Below, piece by piece: positions 8,107-19,100 of a DNA stretch of 64,000 bases (its first letter is position 1; each line of letters opens with the position of its first letter). A model generated the notes under the pieces. It saw only the letters and a program-made list of their open reading frames with translations, ran no database searches and was not told the DNA's origin. The stretch is from an uncultured Planctomycetota bacterium (GTDB lineage: Bacteria; Planctomycetota; Phycisphaerae; UBA1845; UTPLA1): assembly GCA_900696465.1 (NCBI GenBank), contig CAADGE010000042.1, positions 106,946 to 170,945 of the forward strand, read 5' to 3'. A program made the translations under genes and the position numbers.

Positions 8107-9603
8107 ATGTCCAGCGCAGCCATCGAGTCTTTAACGCCGACCGCCGTGTGGAAGATCTTTGCCGGCATCGCCGCCGTGCCGCGGCCCTCAAAGCAGGAAG
8201 CACGCATCCGCAAGCACGTGCGTCAGTTCGCCGAATCACAGGGCCTGCAAGTCCGCGAGGAGCAGATCGGCAACCTGGTCATCGATGTGCCGGCTACGAA
8301 GGGTCACGAAAACGCCCCGGTGACTGTCTTGCAGGCCCATCTCGACATGGTCTGCGAAAAAAACCGGGACACGCAACACGATTTTGATCACGAGGGGATC
8401 AAACTGCGGCTCGATACCGACGCGAAGTCGGGGCAAAAAATCGTTCGCGCCGAAGGCACGACGCTCGGTGCGGACAACGGCATCGGCGTGGCGCTGGCCC
8501 TGGCTGCGGCGACGGAAAAGGACGTGGTGCATGGACCGCTGGAGCTGCTTCTGACGATCGACGAGGAAGCCGGGATGAGTGGTGCCAAAGCGCTGACGCC
8601 GACCTCGTTCCGCGGGCGTCGGCTGTTGAATCTGGACTCCGAGGAGGACAACGCGATCTACATCGGCTGCGCCGGTGGCTGCGACACCAATCTCACGTGG
8701 AAATTAAGCACGAGCCCGGCCGACGGCTCGACCACCGCGTACCGAGTCGTCGTGGACGGCCTTCGCGGAGGGCATTCCGGAAGTGACATCCACGAGAATC
8801 GGGCGAATGCGATCAAACTCGTCGGGCGCGTGCTCGCTCGAGTGGACCAAGGCACGATGCGACTGGTTGAGCTCGTCGGCGGAAGTAAGCGAAACGCGAT
8901 CCCGCGTGAGTCTCATGCCGTCGTCTTTGGCCCGTCGGGACTGCTACGAGTACTTCAGGAGGCCGGATCCGCTGTTGCCGCTGCATCGCGAGCCGAATCC
9001 TTCGAAGACGGCGTGCGCATCACCGTCGAGCAGGCCGGCGATACCACACCGAAGGTCGCAGCAACTGCGTCGGAGACGAATGCCCTCATTGCAGCGATCG
9101 TCGCACTGCCCAGCGGCGTACTCGGCATGCACCCGCGCGTGCCGAATCTTGTGCAGACATCCAACAACGTATCAACGGTTGATACCCGCCGGGGCGACGA
9201 CGCGATCGAGATCGTCGTCGGGTGTTTGTCACGCAGCTCGTCTTCCTCACTCCTCGATCTGACGGCTCGCCAGATCGCTTCGATCGGCCGACTGGCCGGC
9301 GCGACGGCCGAGCATGGCAATACCTACCCCGGCTGGGAGCCGAATCCGGATTCCCCGACACTGGCGGTCTGTAAGCGCGTTTACGAGCGGCTCTTCAAGG
9401 AGTCGCCGCACATCCTCGCGATTCATGCCGGACTGGAATGCGGCATCATCGGCGAGCGCGTGGGCCAGATGGACATGGTCTCCTTCGGACCGAACATCAC
9501 CGGCGCCCACAGCCCGGACGAGCGCGTGTACGTCGATTCCGTTGCCAAGTCGTGGAAGTATCTCACCGCGGTGCTGGCTGAATTGGCGAAGTCCGCGACG
9601 TAA
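8107..9603 (+). CDS. pepD: Aminoacyl-histidine dipeptidase (M20C family)
   Basis: 498-residue cytosolic metallodipeptidase that cleaves dipeptides such as Xaa-His, using two zinc ions. Metal and catalytic residues of the family are visible: QAHLDMVCEK (His and Asp, near residue 79), TLGADNGIGVA (Asp), TIDEEAGMSGA (catalytic Glu-Glu), LDSEE, HSGSDIH in the lid domain, and the C-terminal GAHSPDERVYVDS His. Length is like that of E. coli PepD (485). ATG 8107 follows CAGGAG by 9 bases. A TACAAT stands near 8058-8063 as a possible -10 box. It diverges from the sigma factor gene. Confidence 0.95.
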   Translation: MSSAAIESLTPTAVWKIFAGIAAVPRPSKQEARIRKHVRQFAESQGLQVREEQIGNLVIDVPATKGHENAPVTVLQAHLDMVCEKNRDTQHDFDHEGIKLRLDTDAKSGQKIVRAEGTTLGADNGIGVALALAAATEKDVVHGPLELLLTIDEEAGMSGAKALTPTSFRGRRLLNLDSEEDNAIYIGCAGGCDTNLTWKLSTSPADGSTTAYRVVVDGLRGGHSGSDIHENRANAIKLVGRVLARVDQGTMRLVELVGGSKRNAIPRESHAVVFGPSGLLRVLQEAGSAVAAASRAESFEDGVRITVEQAGDTTPKVAATASETNALIAAIVALPSGVLGMHPRVPNLVQTSNNVSTVDTRRGDDAIEIVVGCLSRSSSSSLLDLTARQIASIGRLAGATAEHGNTYPGWEPNPDSPTLAVCKRVYERLFKESPHILAIHAGLECGIIGERVGQMDMVSFGPNITGAHSPDERVYVDSVAKSWKYLTAVLAELAKSAT

Positions 9604-9637
9604 GACCGGAAAGATGCGAGGGAATTAAGCTCGAAGA

Positions 9638-10072
9638 TCAGTTCGGCCCGTGCATGTACTCATGGAGCCAGCGGATGGTCTCCTCCTGCTCCTGAATCTC
9701 CCGGGCCAGCAGATCGCCAATGGAGATCATGCCGACAAGTCGGTCACCGTCCACGACAGGCAAGTGGCGCAGCTTGTTGCGGGTCATGGCGGTTCGACAG
9801 GATTCGAGAGGTGTGTCGGATGAGCAGACCGCCACTTTCGAAGTCATTACCTCGTGGACTTTTGTCAGGGCGGGGTCCTTTCGTGCGGCGACGACGCGGT
9901 TGAGAATATCGCGCTCCGTGAAGATACCAGCGATCTTGCCCTGGTGGAGAACGAGGACTGCGCCAATGTGTCGCTCGTTCATCTTCTGGGCCGCTTCCAG
10001 GACCGATGCCTCACGGTCCACCGTGGCCACTTCCTTGCCCTTTTTCTCCAGTACGTGTCGAACCTGCGTCAT
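9638..10072 (-). CDS. CBS-domain pair protein
   Basis: 144-residue stand-alone Bateman module made of two CBS domains (about residues 10-65 and 75-130). CBS modules bind adenine nucleotides or S-adenosylmethionine and usually sense energy state. Typical segments are AVLVLHQGKIAGIFTERDIL and LRHLPVVDGDRLVGMISIGDLL. No catalytic domain is attached, so it probably regulates a partner not encoded nearby. Ribosome binding site AGAGGG lies just before the ATG. It is convergent with pepD, with 34 bases between the stop codons. Confidence 0.92.
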   Translation of the reverse strand: MTQVRHVLEKKGKEVATVDREASVLEAAQKMNERHIGAVLVLHQGKIAGIFTERDILNRVVAARKDPALTKVHEVMTSKVAVCSSDTPLESCRTAMTRNKLRHLPVVDGDRLVGMISIGDLLAREIQEQEETIRWLHEYMHGPN

Positions 10073-10177
10073 GACATGCCCTCTGGACCGGCTGAATTCG
10101 GACCGGCGACGGACGCTACATGATTATAACGGCCTCCGTTTGAACGCCAGAATAAAATCCGGCGCATCACCATGCCA

Positions 10178-13100
10178 CTACCTCACAGGTCGCAATGCCT
10201 CGGCCGACCCCGTGGCACGTTGATTCTCAGCACGACGAAACAGATTGACCAGCACTCGAAGAAGCGTCTGCCGGTTGAAGTAGGAATCGGGCAGTCGCCA
10301 GTGAAAAGTGTGGCCGTCGGGGATGCGCACCGATCCGCTGGCCCCGACGAAGAGGGGCTCGATCTTCCGGACCTCCCCTTCAAAGGTGAAGATCAGGTCC
10401 GGCTCCCGCTTGATGATCGACTGGATGTTCCACCCTGCGGCTCGTACCTTGAGTTCGGTAAGCGTCAGGAGCGTTTCCACGGACTCGGGGTACCTGCCGA
10501 AAGCATCACGCAGGTCCTCGCCGAGCTGTTCCACGTCGCGCGGCGAGGTGCATGCCGCAAATCGTCGATAACACTCCATCCGCTGTCGATCCGACGGGAT
10601 GTAGCTCCGCGGCAGGTAGGCCTCCACGTCGAGCTCCAGATGCACGGCCACGCGCTGCTTCGGCGCTTCGCCCCGCATGCGACAGACCGCCTTCTCCAGC
10701 AACTGGCAGTAAAGCTCGTAGCCCACCGCCGCGATGTTGCCCGACTGCTCCGCGCCGAGAATGTTACCGGCCCCGCGGATCTCGAGGTCCTGCATGGCGA
10801 TGCGAAATCCCGAGCCCAGCTCGCTGTACTGCTCGATGGCCTTCAGCCGCCGTGCCGCGGTACTGGTCAGTGGGCGGTTCGGCGAGAGCAGCAGGTAGCA
10901 ATAAGCGCGGTGCTTGTACCGACCGACGCGGCCGCGAAGCTGATGCAGGTCCGCCAGGCCGAACAGGTCCGCCCGGTCGATGAACATCGTGTTCGCTGTA
11001 GGTATATCCAGTCCGGCTTCGATGATCGACGTGCAGACCAGGATGTCCGCCTCGCGCCGCACGAAGCTGAGCATCACGTCTTCCAGCTCATCGCCCGGCA
11101 TTTGTCCGTGACCGATGGTGATCCGCGCATCCGGCACGAGCGATTGTACCTTCGCGGCGATGCCCTGGATCGAATGGACCCGGTTGTGGACGAAATAGAC
11201 CTGCCCGTCGCGATTAAGCTCCCGCACGATCGCTTCGCGGATCAGTTCGTCGCTCCAGGCACAGACGCTGGTCGCAATGGAGCGGCGATCCATCGGCGGT
11301 GTGGCCAGACTGGATATATCGCGCAGGCCGATCATCGCCATGTGCAGCGTCCGGGGGATGGGCGTCGCCGTCAGCGTGAGCACGTCCACCGTCTCGCGCA
11401 GCCGCTTGAGCCGCTCCTTATGTTCCACGCCAAATCGCTGCTCTTCGTCCACGATCACCAGTCCCAGGTCGGTGAAGCCCACGTCCCGCGAAAGAATCCG
11501 GTGCGTCCCGATCAGCACGTCCACGTGGCCCGATCTTGCCGCGGAAATGATCCGCTTCTGTTCCTTCGTCGTGCGAAAACGGTTCAGACATTCGACCGTA
11601 AACGGGTAATCCCGCAGCCGCTCGCTGAACGTGCGATAGTGCTGTTCGGCGAGAACCGTCGTCGGTACCAGTACGGCCACCTGCTTGCCGAATTCGACCG
11701 TCTTGAAGGCCGCGCGGATGGCCAGCTCCGTCTTGCCGTAGCCGACATCGCCGCAGAGCAGACGGTCCATCGGCCGGTCGCGCATCATGTCCTGCTTGAT
11801 CTGAGCCAGCGCCGTGAGCTGATCGGGAGTTTCCGTGTACACAAACGCCGCCTCAAACTCACCTTGCCAATGTGTATCCTGCGGAAACGCCACGCCCGGC
11901 TGCGATGCCCGTACCGCCTGCACACGCAGCATCTCCGTCGCCAGCTCGTCGACCGCCTCTTCCACTCTGGCCTTGGTCGACTGCCAGCGAGTGCCGCCCA
12001 GCTTTGACAGTTGCGGGCGCGCCGCCCCGGCCCCGATGTATTTCTGAACCAGGTCGATCTGCGATACCGGCACGTGCAGCGTGGCATCGTCGGCAAAACG
12101 CAGCGTGAGAAATTCCTCGCTCTTGCGAGAGTCCTTCTTGCGAATCGTCTTCATTCCGACGTACCGGCCGATGCCGTGCAGCACGTGCACGACATAGTCC
12201 CCTTCGGACAAGTCAAGAAAGGATTCGATCGGGCGGGCCGCTGCCACCTTCCGCAACCGGCGCTTTTGCGTGTATCGACGAAACAGTTCGTGGTGCGGCA
12301 GAACGATCAGTGAGCCGGCTTGCGATGCTGCTCCGCTGTCCACGCCCTTCCAATGAAAACCAGCGTGAACCAGGCCGATAAGCGTTTCAATCTTCGGTGA
12401 TCCTTCGGGTGCGATTCCCTCCTGAGCGGCCAGTGTGAGCACCTGATCGACGAGCTCGCGGAGCCGCTCTTCTTCGCCCAAATTGTCACAGTACACCACC
12501 ACTGGAGTTTGCAGGGCGAGCTGGATGAGCTGTGTGACCGCATCGGTCGCTTTCGTCTCAAAGGGTGGCAACGGTTCGCACGGCAGGTACAGCGTCTGAG
12601 AGTCCGGCACGCTCGACGTGGGAAATCTCGACAGATGCAGCTGCGAGAACCGACCGGCCGTCCGCAACACTGCCTCCACCGGATAGTGTCCGACGGGATG
12701 GCCCAGCCGATCGAGAAAGAGCCGACCAACTTCAACAATTTCAAGCGGTTCGCAGAAGACCACAATCGTCTGAGGATCGAGATAATTGAAGAACGCCGTG
12801 GTCAAACCGCAGCGAACCGTGCCCGGTCCCGGTGCCAGCGTGACCCGTGTAGAGTCCAGCGTCCGCGTGGACCGCTGCGTGCCCGCCTCGAACTGGCGGA
12901 TCGATTCGATCCGATCCCCGAAGTACTCGATCCGCAGCGGGTCGAGGTCAGACGTCCAGAACAGATCAAGGATGCCGCCGCGTAGTGCGAAATCGCCCGG
13001 GTCTTCGACCTGGTCCAGCCGGGTAAAACCGCGTTCCGTGAGGAATCGCGCCAGCTCCTCCGGATCCTGCTTCGCTCCTACCTTGAGTGTCAGCGAGTTG

Positions 13101-13525
13101 GCATCTAGCGCCGCCGGGTCCGGTACCGGCTGCATCAGCGCCTGGATCGGCGCGACGACCAGCTTCGCCTGAGTCGGCGACGTGCGACCGCGCTGCAGCT
13201 CCAGAAGCTCGGCACACAGGCGCGTCCGCTCGGCGCCGATTTCTCCGGCCGCGCTGCCCTCGCCCGGAAGAGTCTCCCAGGCCGGCAGGATGTCCGCGGC
13301 ACGGCCGAAGGTCGTCTCGATGTCATCACGGGCGTCGTCGCTCTGATCGAGGTGTGCGGTGACCAGCACCAGAGGCCGATTAAGTGATTCCGCGATGATT
13401 GCGGCCACGATGGGCGCAGCACTCCCCCAGAGCCCGTTTGCCGCCAGGGGGGTCTCACCCGCCGCCAGCCGCTCGCAAAGGGCCTTCAGAGTGGGGTCTG
13501 CAAGGATCGTGCTCTTCACAAGCAC
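10178..13525 (-). CDS. mfd: Transcription-repair coupling factor Mfd
   Basis: 1115-residue SF2 translocase that removes RNA polymerase stalled at DNA damage and recruits UvrA. In order: UvrB-like N-terminal region, RNA polymerase interaction domain (DLSEGDYVVHVLHGIGRYVGMKTI), helicase motifs including GDVGYGKTELAIRAAFK (Walker A), DEEQRFGVEHKE, TATPIPRTLHMA, and QLRGRVGRYKHRAYCYLL, and a C-terminal UvrA-binding-inhibitory TRCF domain. Length is near that of E. coli Mfd (1148). The start is GTG at 13525 or GTG at 13519; neither has a clear ribosome binding site. Stands alone. Confidence 0.97.
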   Translation of the reverse strand: MLVKSTILADPTLKALCERLAAGETPLAANGLWGSAAPIVAAIIAESLNRPLVLVTAHLDQSDDARDDIETTFGRAADILPAWETLPGEGSAAGEIGAERTRLCAELLELQRGRTSPTQAKLVVAPIQALMQPVPDPAALDANSLTLKVGAKQDPEELARFLTERGFTRLDQVEDPGDFALRGGILDLFWTSDLDPLRIEYFGDRIESIRQFEAGTQRSTRTLDSTRVTLAPGPGTVRCGLTTAFFNYLDPQTIVVFCEPLEIVEVGRLFLDRLGHPVGHYPVEAVLRTAGRFSQLHLSRFPTSSVPDSQTLYLPCEPLPPFETKATDAVTQLIQLALQTPVVVYCDNLGEEERLRELVDQVLTLAAQEGIAPEGSPKIETLIGLVHAGFHWKGVDSGAASQAGSLIVLPHHELFRRYTQKRRLRKVAAARPIESFLDLSEGDYVVHVLHGIGRYVGMKTIRKKDSRKSEEFLTLRFADDATLHVPVSQIDLVQKYIGAGAARPQLSKLGGTRWQSTKARVEEAVDELATEMLRVQAVRASQPGVAFPQDTHWQGEFEAAFVYTETPDQLTALAQIKQDMMRDRPMDRLLCGDVGYGKTELAIRAAFKTVEFGKQVAVLVPTTVLAEQHYRTFSERLRDYPFTVECLNRFRTTKEQKRIISAARSGHVDVLIGTHRILSRDVGFTDLGLVIVDEEQRFGVEHKERLKRLRETVDVLTLTATPIPRTLHMAMIGLRDISSLATPPMDRRSIATSVCAWSDELIREAIVRELNRDGQVYFVHNRVHSIQGIAAKVQSLVPDARITIGHGQMPGDELEDVMLSFVRREADILVCTSIIEAGLDIPTANTMFIDRADLFGLADLHQLRGRVGRYKHRAYCYLLLSPNRPLTSTAARRLKAIEQYSELGSGFRIAMQDLEIRGAGNILGAEQSGNIAAVGYELYCQLLEKAVCRMRGEAPKQRVAVHLELDVEAYLPRSYIPSDRQRMECYRRFAACTSPRDVEQLGEDLRDAFGRYPESVETLLTLTELKVRAAGWNIQSIIKREPDLIFTFEGEVRKIEPLFVGASGSVRIPDGHTFHWRLPDSYFNRQTLLRVLVNLFRRAENQRATGSAEALRPVR

Positions 13526-13722
13526 AATTCAATTATGCGGGTTCGCCGGAGGTCGGGCAAATCCGTCGATGCCGCCTTGAACGATCACGAGCAGCTTTGC
13601 GCGATAAAAGAGCCGCCTGGGCCACAAAATGGTGACCACGCCGATTGAATCGCCGGGCTCAATGAGTTACCTTGGAAGATGTCGAGCCGACCTGATTACC
13701 AACTCCCAGCATTGGGGTAAGG

Positions 13723-16700
13723 GTGAGGAGGATACCGTTGTCACAATTTTCGAGCCCCACCCGGGCACATGGATATGTCCGCGCGCACACTACCCGCGCG
13801 ATCTGTCTACTCACCTTGCTCGCGATTTTCGCACCGCCCGCCTCGGCGCAGGTCCGCTGGCGCAGCGCACTGGTGGAAATGTCCGATGCCCGGGCCCCGC
13901 GGGAAAACATCGCGGCCCTTCGAAATATCATCACCCGCGACGGCAATCGCCACTTCATCGTCCGATTCGATCAGCCCGTTGACGAAGGCACCCGGGCACA
14001 ATTGCGCCACGCCGGGGTTGAGCTGTTGGCTCCCCTGGGCAACCATGCTTACTTCGCCACGACCGGCGAGCGCAGCCCGCGCTTCCGCGATCTTGAGCGT
14101 ATCACCGCCCTGGCCGCCATCAACCCAATCGAAACGACCGTCAAAATCCACCCCACCATCGCCGCCGGCACGTTGCCTGAGTGGTCGATCGTCGGCCGAG
14201 TCTTCGATGAAATCACCCAAGTCGAGGAAGACCTGGTCGCTCTCTACGTCGTCTTCCACGGCGATGTCCCGCTCGCCAAGGCAAGCGAACTCGTCGAAAC
14301 GCAGCAGGGCGTCGTACAGGCCGAACTCTACAGCATCAATGGCCTGGTCGTGGAGATTCCCCGTTCGCGGATCAACACCCTCGCGGCGCTCGATGCGGTG
14401 CAGTGGATCGAGCCGCCGCTGCCGCTCATGTCGCCGGTCAACAGCAGTAATCGCGTCATTACGCAGGCCAACGACGTGCAGGCCGCGCCGTACGACCTCG
14501 ACGGCACCGGTGTGCGTGTCATGGTATACGACGGCGGCGTGGCCCGGGCATCGCACATGGATTTCGGCGGCCGACTTACGGTTCGAGACAATGCGAATGT
14601 GATCACACACGCGACGCACGTCGCCGGGACGATTGGCGGCAGCGGCGCGGCCAGCGGCGGTACGAATCGCGGAATGGCGCCGGGGGTGATCATGGAGTCC
14701 TACGGTCTTCAGGTCAGTGGCGGCGGCACGTTTCTTTACACGAACCCCGGCGATCTGGAATCGGACTACAACCAGGCAATCAACACCTTCGGTTGTCATA
14801 TATCGAACAATTCCATCGGTACAAACGTGGAGAGCAACCTTTTCCCCTGTGACATGCAGGGAGACTACGGTGTCACCTGCGCGCTGATCGACTCCATCGT
14901 GCGTGGTTCCCTGGGTGCGCCGTACCGCATCGTCTGGGCTGCCGGGAACGAGCGTCAGGGTACGCGCTGCAACGTGGAGGGCTACGGTGCTTATTACAGC
15001 ATCGCTCCACCGTCCGGTGCGAAGAACCACCTTTGTGTCGGCGCGATTAACTCCAACAACGATACGATGACCTCGTTCAGCAGCTGGGGGCCGGTGGATG
15101 ACGGGCGTCTCAAGCCGGACTTTGTGGCGCCGGGCTGCGAATCCGGCGGTGACGGCGGTGTGACCTCGTGCAGTGCATCGAGTGATACGGCCTACACGGT
15201 GAGCTGCGGCACGAGCATGGCCTGCCCCACGGTGACGGGTCTCTGTGCGCTGTTGTTGCAGGATTACCGCGTACAGTTTCCCGAGCTGAATGATCCGCGA
15301 AACTCCACGCTCAAGGTGCTTCTCGCACACAACGCGGTGGATCTCGGCAACGTGGGACCGGATTACCAGTTCGGCTATGGCAGCGTGCGAATTAAAAACA
15401 CCATCGACTTCATGCGGACGGGGAACTTCACCGAGTCGCAGGTCGGTCAGGGCGGCGTGGTTCAGACGACGCTCGTCGTTGCGCCAGGCACGCCGCAGCT
15501 CAAGCTGACACTGGCTTGGGACGACCCGCCGGGCACGCCGAACGTGGTGCCCTCACTGGTGAACGATCTGGACCTGGTAGTGATCAGTCCCTCGCAGGTG
15601 CAGGCCTGGCCGTGGACACTGGACCAGTTCGCGCCGAGTGCGGCGGCGGTGCGGACGCAACCGGACCGGCGGAATAATCTTGAGCAGGTGGTGGTGGACT
15701 CGCCGGAGGCAGGCGTCTGGTCGGTTCGGATCGCCGGTCATGACGTGCCGCAGGGGCCGCAGGTGTTTTCGTTGTGTTCGTCGGAGTCAATCGGGGAGCT
15801 TTACGGGCTCAGCATCTCACTGGTGGACGGCGCACCGACGGTGATAGCCCCTGGTGAGCCCGTTGAGATGGCAGTGCAGATTACCGGGCTGAATGATACC
15901 GTTGTCCCGGGCACGGAGCGGTTGCATTATCGCTACGGCGGCGGGTCGTTCGTGGAAGTGCCGCTCGCTTCGATCGGCGGCAATGCGTATCTGGCCACGC
16001 TGCCGTCGGCGACGTGTGATGCCGCGCCGGAGTTTTACCTTTCCGCCGAGGGCGCGCTCAGCGGTGAGATCACCAATCCTGTGCAGGGAGCGGCGGCGCC
16101 GTATCAGGCGGCGGTAGGGGTGGTGGAGATTGTCTTCGAGGATGATATGGAAATACACCGCGGGTGGACCGTCGGCGTGGCGGGCGGCATCCCCGACGAC
16201 AACGCGACGACGGGCATCTGGGTGCGTGTGGACCCCGTGGGCACGGCGGCGCAGCCGGAGGACGATCACACGCCGCCACCGGGGGTGATGTGCTGGGTGA
16301 CGGGCCAGGGCGTGCCGGGCGGCGGGCTGGGCGACAACGACGTGGACAACGGGAAGACGACGCTGGTGTCGCCGATCATCGATCTTTCGGACGGCGACGC
16401 GACGATCGGATATTGGCGATGGTATTCGAACAATACCGGTGCGGCGCCGAACGCGGATGTCTTCGAGGTGGACATCTCGAACCAGGGCGGTGCGGTGGGG
16501 ACGTACGTGAGCGTCGAGGTGGTGGGACCGAGCGGGCCGGGGACATCCGGCGGGTGGTTCTATCACGAATTCGTGGTGAGCGACGTGGTAACCCCGACGG
16601 CTCAGATTCGGATGCGGTTCGTGGCGTCGGACTTCGGGGCGGGCTCGCTGGTGGAGGCGGCGCTGGACGACTTCAGTGTGACGCGGTTTGCGTGTGAGTA

Positions 16701-16893
16701 CGTCGTGCCGACGTGCAAACTGCCCGGCGACATGGACGGCAACGGCGAGGTGAATTCACTGGATATCCAGGGGTTCGTAGAGGCCCACGTCGTCAGCCCG
16801 TTTTATGAGATCTGCGCCGACGTGGCCGAGCCGTCAGGCGTTCTAGATACCGCAGATACGGAGGCATTCGTGGAATTGCTGCTAAGCCCGTAG
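13723..16893 (+). CDS. Secreted subtilisin-like (S8) serine protease with dockerin-like C-terminus
   Basis: 1056-residue exported protease. Signal peptide to about residue 42 (ICLLTLLAIFAPPASA). A propeptide-like region follows to about 240, then the S8 catalytic domain with Asp270 (VMVYDGG), His299 (HATHVAG), oxyanion Asn409 (WAAGNE) and Ser498 (SCGTSMACP). Beta-rich domains follow, and the last 60 residues have GDMDGNGEVNSLDIQGF, a single dockerin/EF-hand-like calcium motif frequent at planctomycete protein ends. The annotated start is GTG 13723; a TTG at 13738 sits 8 bases after GAGGAGG and is at least as likely. Three Cys pairs near the active site suggest disulphides outside the cell. 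Confidence 0.92.
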   Translation: MRRIPLSQFSSPTRAHGYVRAHTTRAICLLTLLAIFAPPASAQVRWRSALVEMSDARAPRENIAALRNIITRDGNRHFIVRFDQPVDEGTRAQLRHAGVELLAPLGNHAYFATTGERSPRFRDLERITALAAINPIETTVKIHPTIAAGTLPEWSIVGRVFDEITQVEEDLVALYVVFHGDVPLAKASELVETQQGVVQAELYSINGLVVEIPRSRINTLAALDAVQWIEPPLPLMSPVNSSNRVITQANDVQAAPYDLDGTGVRVMVYDGGVARASHMDFGGRLTVRDNANVITHATHVAGTIGGSGAASGGTNRGMAPGVIMESYGLQVSGGGTFLYTNPGDLESDYNQAINTFGCHISNNSIGTNVESNLFPCDMQGDYGVTCALIDSIVRGSLGAPYRIVWAAGNERQGTRCNVEGYGAYYSIAPPSGAKNHLCVGAINSNNDTMTSFSSWGPVDDGRLKPDFVAPGCESGGDGGVTSCSASSDTAYTVSCGTSMACPTVTGLCALLLQDYRVQFPELNDPRNSTLKVLLAHNAVDLGNVGPDYQFGYGSVRIKNTIDFMRTGNFTESQVGQGGVVQTTLVVAPGTPQLKLTLAWDDPPGTPNVVPSLVNDLDLVVISPSQVQAWPWTLDQFAPSAAAVRTQPDRRNNLEQVVVDSPEAGVWSVRIAGHDVPQGPQVFSLCSSESIGELYGLSISLVDGAPTVIAPGEPVEMAVQITGLNDTVVPGTERLHYRYGGGSFVEVPLASIGGNAYLATLPSATCDAAPEFYLSAEGALSGEITNPVQGAAAPYQAAVGVVEIVFEDDMEIHRGWTVGVAGGIPDDNATTGIWVRVDPVGTAAQPEDDHTPPPGVMCWVTGQGVPGGGLGDNDVDNGKTTLVSPIIDLSDGDATIGYWRWYSNNTGAAPNADVFEVDISNQGGAVGTYVSVEVVGPSGPGTSGGWFYHEFVVSDVVTPTAQIRMRFVASDFGAGSLVEAALDDFSVTRFACEYVVPTCKLPGDMDGNGEVNSLDIQGFVEAHVVSPFYEICADVAEPSGVLDTADTEAFVELLLSP

Positions 16894-16981
16894 GGGGCGT
16901 CGGGGCCTGTGATTACGGGTGGCATGGGTAAGCAATAGCTTGCCCGCGCTACGGTTCTACCGTTCTACTCGCATCCCTGCG

Positions 16982-17785
16982 TCACACGCAAAGCATATCA
17001 ACGAATCTCGCAACCTGCTCAACGACTTGCGCCTCGTCCGCGCCAGTCTGCAGCGCGTCCGTGATGCGCTTCACGATCGCACTGCCCACGATCGCACCGT
17101 CTGCGTAGCCGCAGACCTCACGCACGTGCTCCGGCGTGCTGATGCCAAAGCCGACGACCACAGGAAGGCCCGTCTCCGCACGCACCTGCTGCACATGGTC
17201 GCTCAGATCGACTGGTAAAGCCGCTCGCTGACCGGTCGTCCCCTGCACCGACACATAATACAAAAACCCGCCGGCAAGCTTCGCAATCCGCGCCTGCCGC
17301 TCAGGCGGTGTGGTCGGCGCGATGAGCATCGAGAGACGCAATCCCGCAGCGGCAGCGCACGTCGCGAGTTGCGGCGCTTCTTCCAGCGCGAGATCAGGAA
17401 CAATCAGCCCATCAAAACCCGCAGACCTCGCCCGCTCGACGAATGACTCGACCCCCATACGATAGACGATCGACACCGACACCATGGCGACGATCGGGTA
17501 CGCCACCTCGTCGCGCACGTCCCGCACCATCTCGAAGATGTCAGCGACTCGCGTCCCCGCGGCCAGCGCATGCGTGAAGGCATTCTGAATTACCGGCCCG
17601 TCCGCGATCGGGTCTGAAAAAGGAAAACCAAGCTCGACCCCGCGAATCGACAGCGAGCCCATGCGACGCAAAATCACCTCCGTTGCCCCGATGCTGGGAT
17701 AGCCCGCCGCGAGAAAAGGCCACAATCCCGGTGGCCGGCTTCGCAACGCCTGGTCGATTCGATGTTCCGCGTTCCTATCCGCCAA
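16982..17785 (-). CDS. trpA: Tryptophan synthase alpha chain
   Basis: 267-residue TIM barrel. It splits indole-3-glycerol phosphate to indole and glyceraldehyde 3-phosphate, passing indole to the beta chain through a tunnel. The catalytic Glu and Asp are in [18 protein letters not shown] near residues 49-66; the phosphate-binding loop is [10 protein letters not shown] near 215. Length matches the family (268 in E. coli). The gene overlaps the end of trpB by 11 bases, so the two are probably translationally coupled. No other trp genes are in the window. Confidence 0.97.
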   Translation of the reverse strand: MADRNAEHRIDQALRSRPPGLWPFLAAGYPSIGATEVILRRMGSLSIRGVELGFPFSDPIADGPVIQNAFTHALAAGTRVADIFEMVRDVRDEVAYPIVAMVSVSIVYRMGVESFVERARSAGFDGLIVPDLALEEAPQLATCAAAAGLRLSMLIAPTTPPERQARIAKLAGGFLYYVSVQGTTGQRAALPVDLSDHVQQVRAETGLPVVVGFGISTPEHVREVCGYADGAIVGSAIVKRITDALQTGADEAQVVEQVARFVDMLCV

Positions 17786-18989
17786 GTTTTCTGCCTCGCA
17801 ACCTCGCCACCTCCACGCAGTCCTTGTCGCCGCGCCCCGACAGATTCACCACGATTACGCCGTCGCGCCCGAGCTGCGGCGCGAGCTTCACGCAGTGCGC
17901 CACCGCGTGAGCCGTCTCCAACGCCGGAAGGATTCCCTCCGTGCGGCAAAGCAACTCAAACGCATCGAGCGCCTCGTCATCCGTGGCCGAAACATACTCC
18001 GCCCGACCCGTCGAGGCCCAATAGGCATGCTCAGGACCCACGCCGGGATAATCGAGCCCCGCCGACACCGAATGAACCGCCTGCGTCTGCCCGTCGTCAT
18101 CCTGCAGCACGAGCGTCTGCATGCCGTGCAGAACTCCGGGCCGCCCGCGCGAGATCGTCGCGCTGTGACGACGATCAAGCCCCTCGCCGGCCGCCTCCAC
18201 CCCGATCAGCCGGACGCCCTTGTCTTCCACAAACGGATAGAAGATTCCCGCCGCATTGCTACCGCCACCTACGCAGGCCAGGACCGCATCCGGCAGCCGA
18301 CTCTCCGCCGCCAGGATCTGCTGCCGCGTCTCCCGGCCGATCACCGATTGAAGATCACGCACCAGCATCGGGAATGGATGCGGTCCCATCACCGATCCGA
18401 TGACATAATGCGTATCCGCTACCGTCGCGATCCAGTCTCGAAGTGCCTCATTGATGGCATCTTTGAGCGTACGCTGACCGCTCTCCACCGGCACTACGCG
18501 GGCCCCGAGCAGTTCCATCCGAAACACGTTAAGCATCTGTCGGCGGACGTCCTCGGCCCCCATGTACACGACGCAGTCCAGACCAAAGACCGCCGCCGCC
18601 GTCGCCGTCGCCACACCGTGCTGACCGGCACCCGTCTCGGCAATGATCCGCCGCTTGCCCATCCGCCGGGCCAGAATCGCCTGCCCCAGCGTGTTGTTGA
18701 TCTTGTGCGCCCCGGTATGGTTCAAGTCTTCTCGTTTCAGGTAGATACGCGCCCCACCCAGGCGACTTGTCAGCCGTTCCGCCAGATAGAGCGGACTGGG
18801 CCGGCCGACGTAGTCCCGCAGATAGGCCTCCAGCTCCACCCAGAAGGCCGGGTCCACTCGTGCCGCAGCGTAGGCCGCCTCCAGTTCGTGCAGAGCCGAC
18901 ATGAGCGTCTCGGGGACGTACCGCCCGCCGAAAGCCCCGTACCGACCCGCCGAATCCGGTATCGCCGTCTGGCTCGTCTTTTCAGTCAT
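17775..18989 (-). CDS. trpB: Tryptophan synthase beta chain
   Basis: 404-residue PLP enzyme joining indole and serine to make tryptophan. The PLP lysine is in [10 protein letters not shown] (near residue 94). The Gly-rich cofactor loop is [10 protein letters not shown], the [13 protein letters not shown] segment holds the catalytic Glu, and [11 protein letters not shown] carries the COMM-domain His/Pro features. This is the standard TrpB1 type. ATG 18989 is preceded by GGGAGA and, further up, AGGAGG. It is the first gene of a trpB-trpA unit. Confidence 0.98.
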   Translation of the reverse strand: MTEKTSQTAIPDSAGRYGAFGGRYVPETLMSALHELEAAYAAARVDPAFWVELEAYLRDYVGRPSPLYLAERLTSRLGGARIYLKREDLNHTGAHKINNTLGQAILARRMGKRRIIAETGAGQHGVATATAAAVFGLDCVVYMGAEDVRRQMLNVFRMELLGARVVPVESGQRTLKDAINEALRDWIATVADTHYVIGSVMGPHPFPMLVRDLQSVIGRETRQQILAAESRLPDAVLACVGGGSNAAGIFYPFVEDKGVRLIGVEAAGEGLDRRHSATISRGRPGVLHGMQTLVLQDDDGQTQAVHSVSAGLDYPGVGPEHAYWASTGRAEYVSATDDEALDAFELLCRTEGILPALETAHAVAHCVKLAPQLGRDGVIVVNLSGRGDKDCVEVARLRGRKLGG

Positions 18990-19100
18990 GAGGTGTCTCC
19001 CGATCCTCCTGGCCCATCATAGAGGCCCGGCGACCCCCGCTACAATTCCTGATCGGGGAAGATGATGCCTGCAGGCGATGCGGCCGATAGAATAGGGCGT

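Noticed and set aside
10172..12007. Long open frame (611 codons) on the plus strand opposite mfd
   Set aside because: It has the Arg/His-rich text of a shadow frame, no ribosome binding site, and mfd on the other strand is certain. Similar shadows lie opposite the 13723 protease (13807-15330), trpB (17895-19022), thrS (23854-24969) and the ABC genes.
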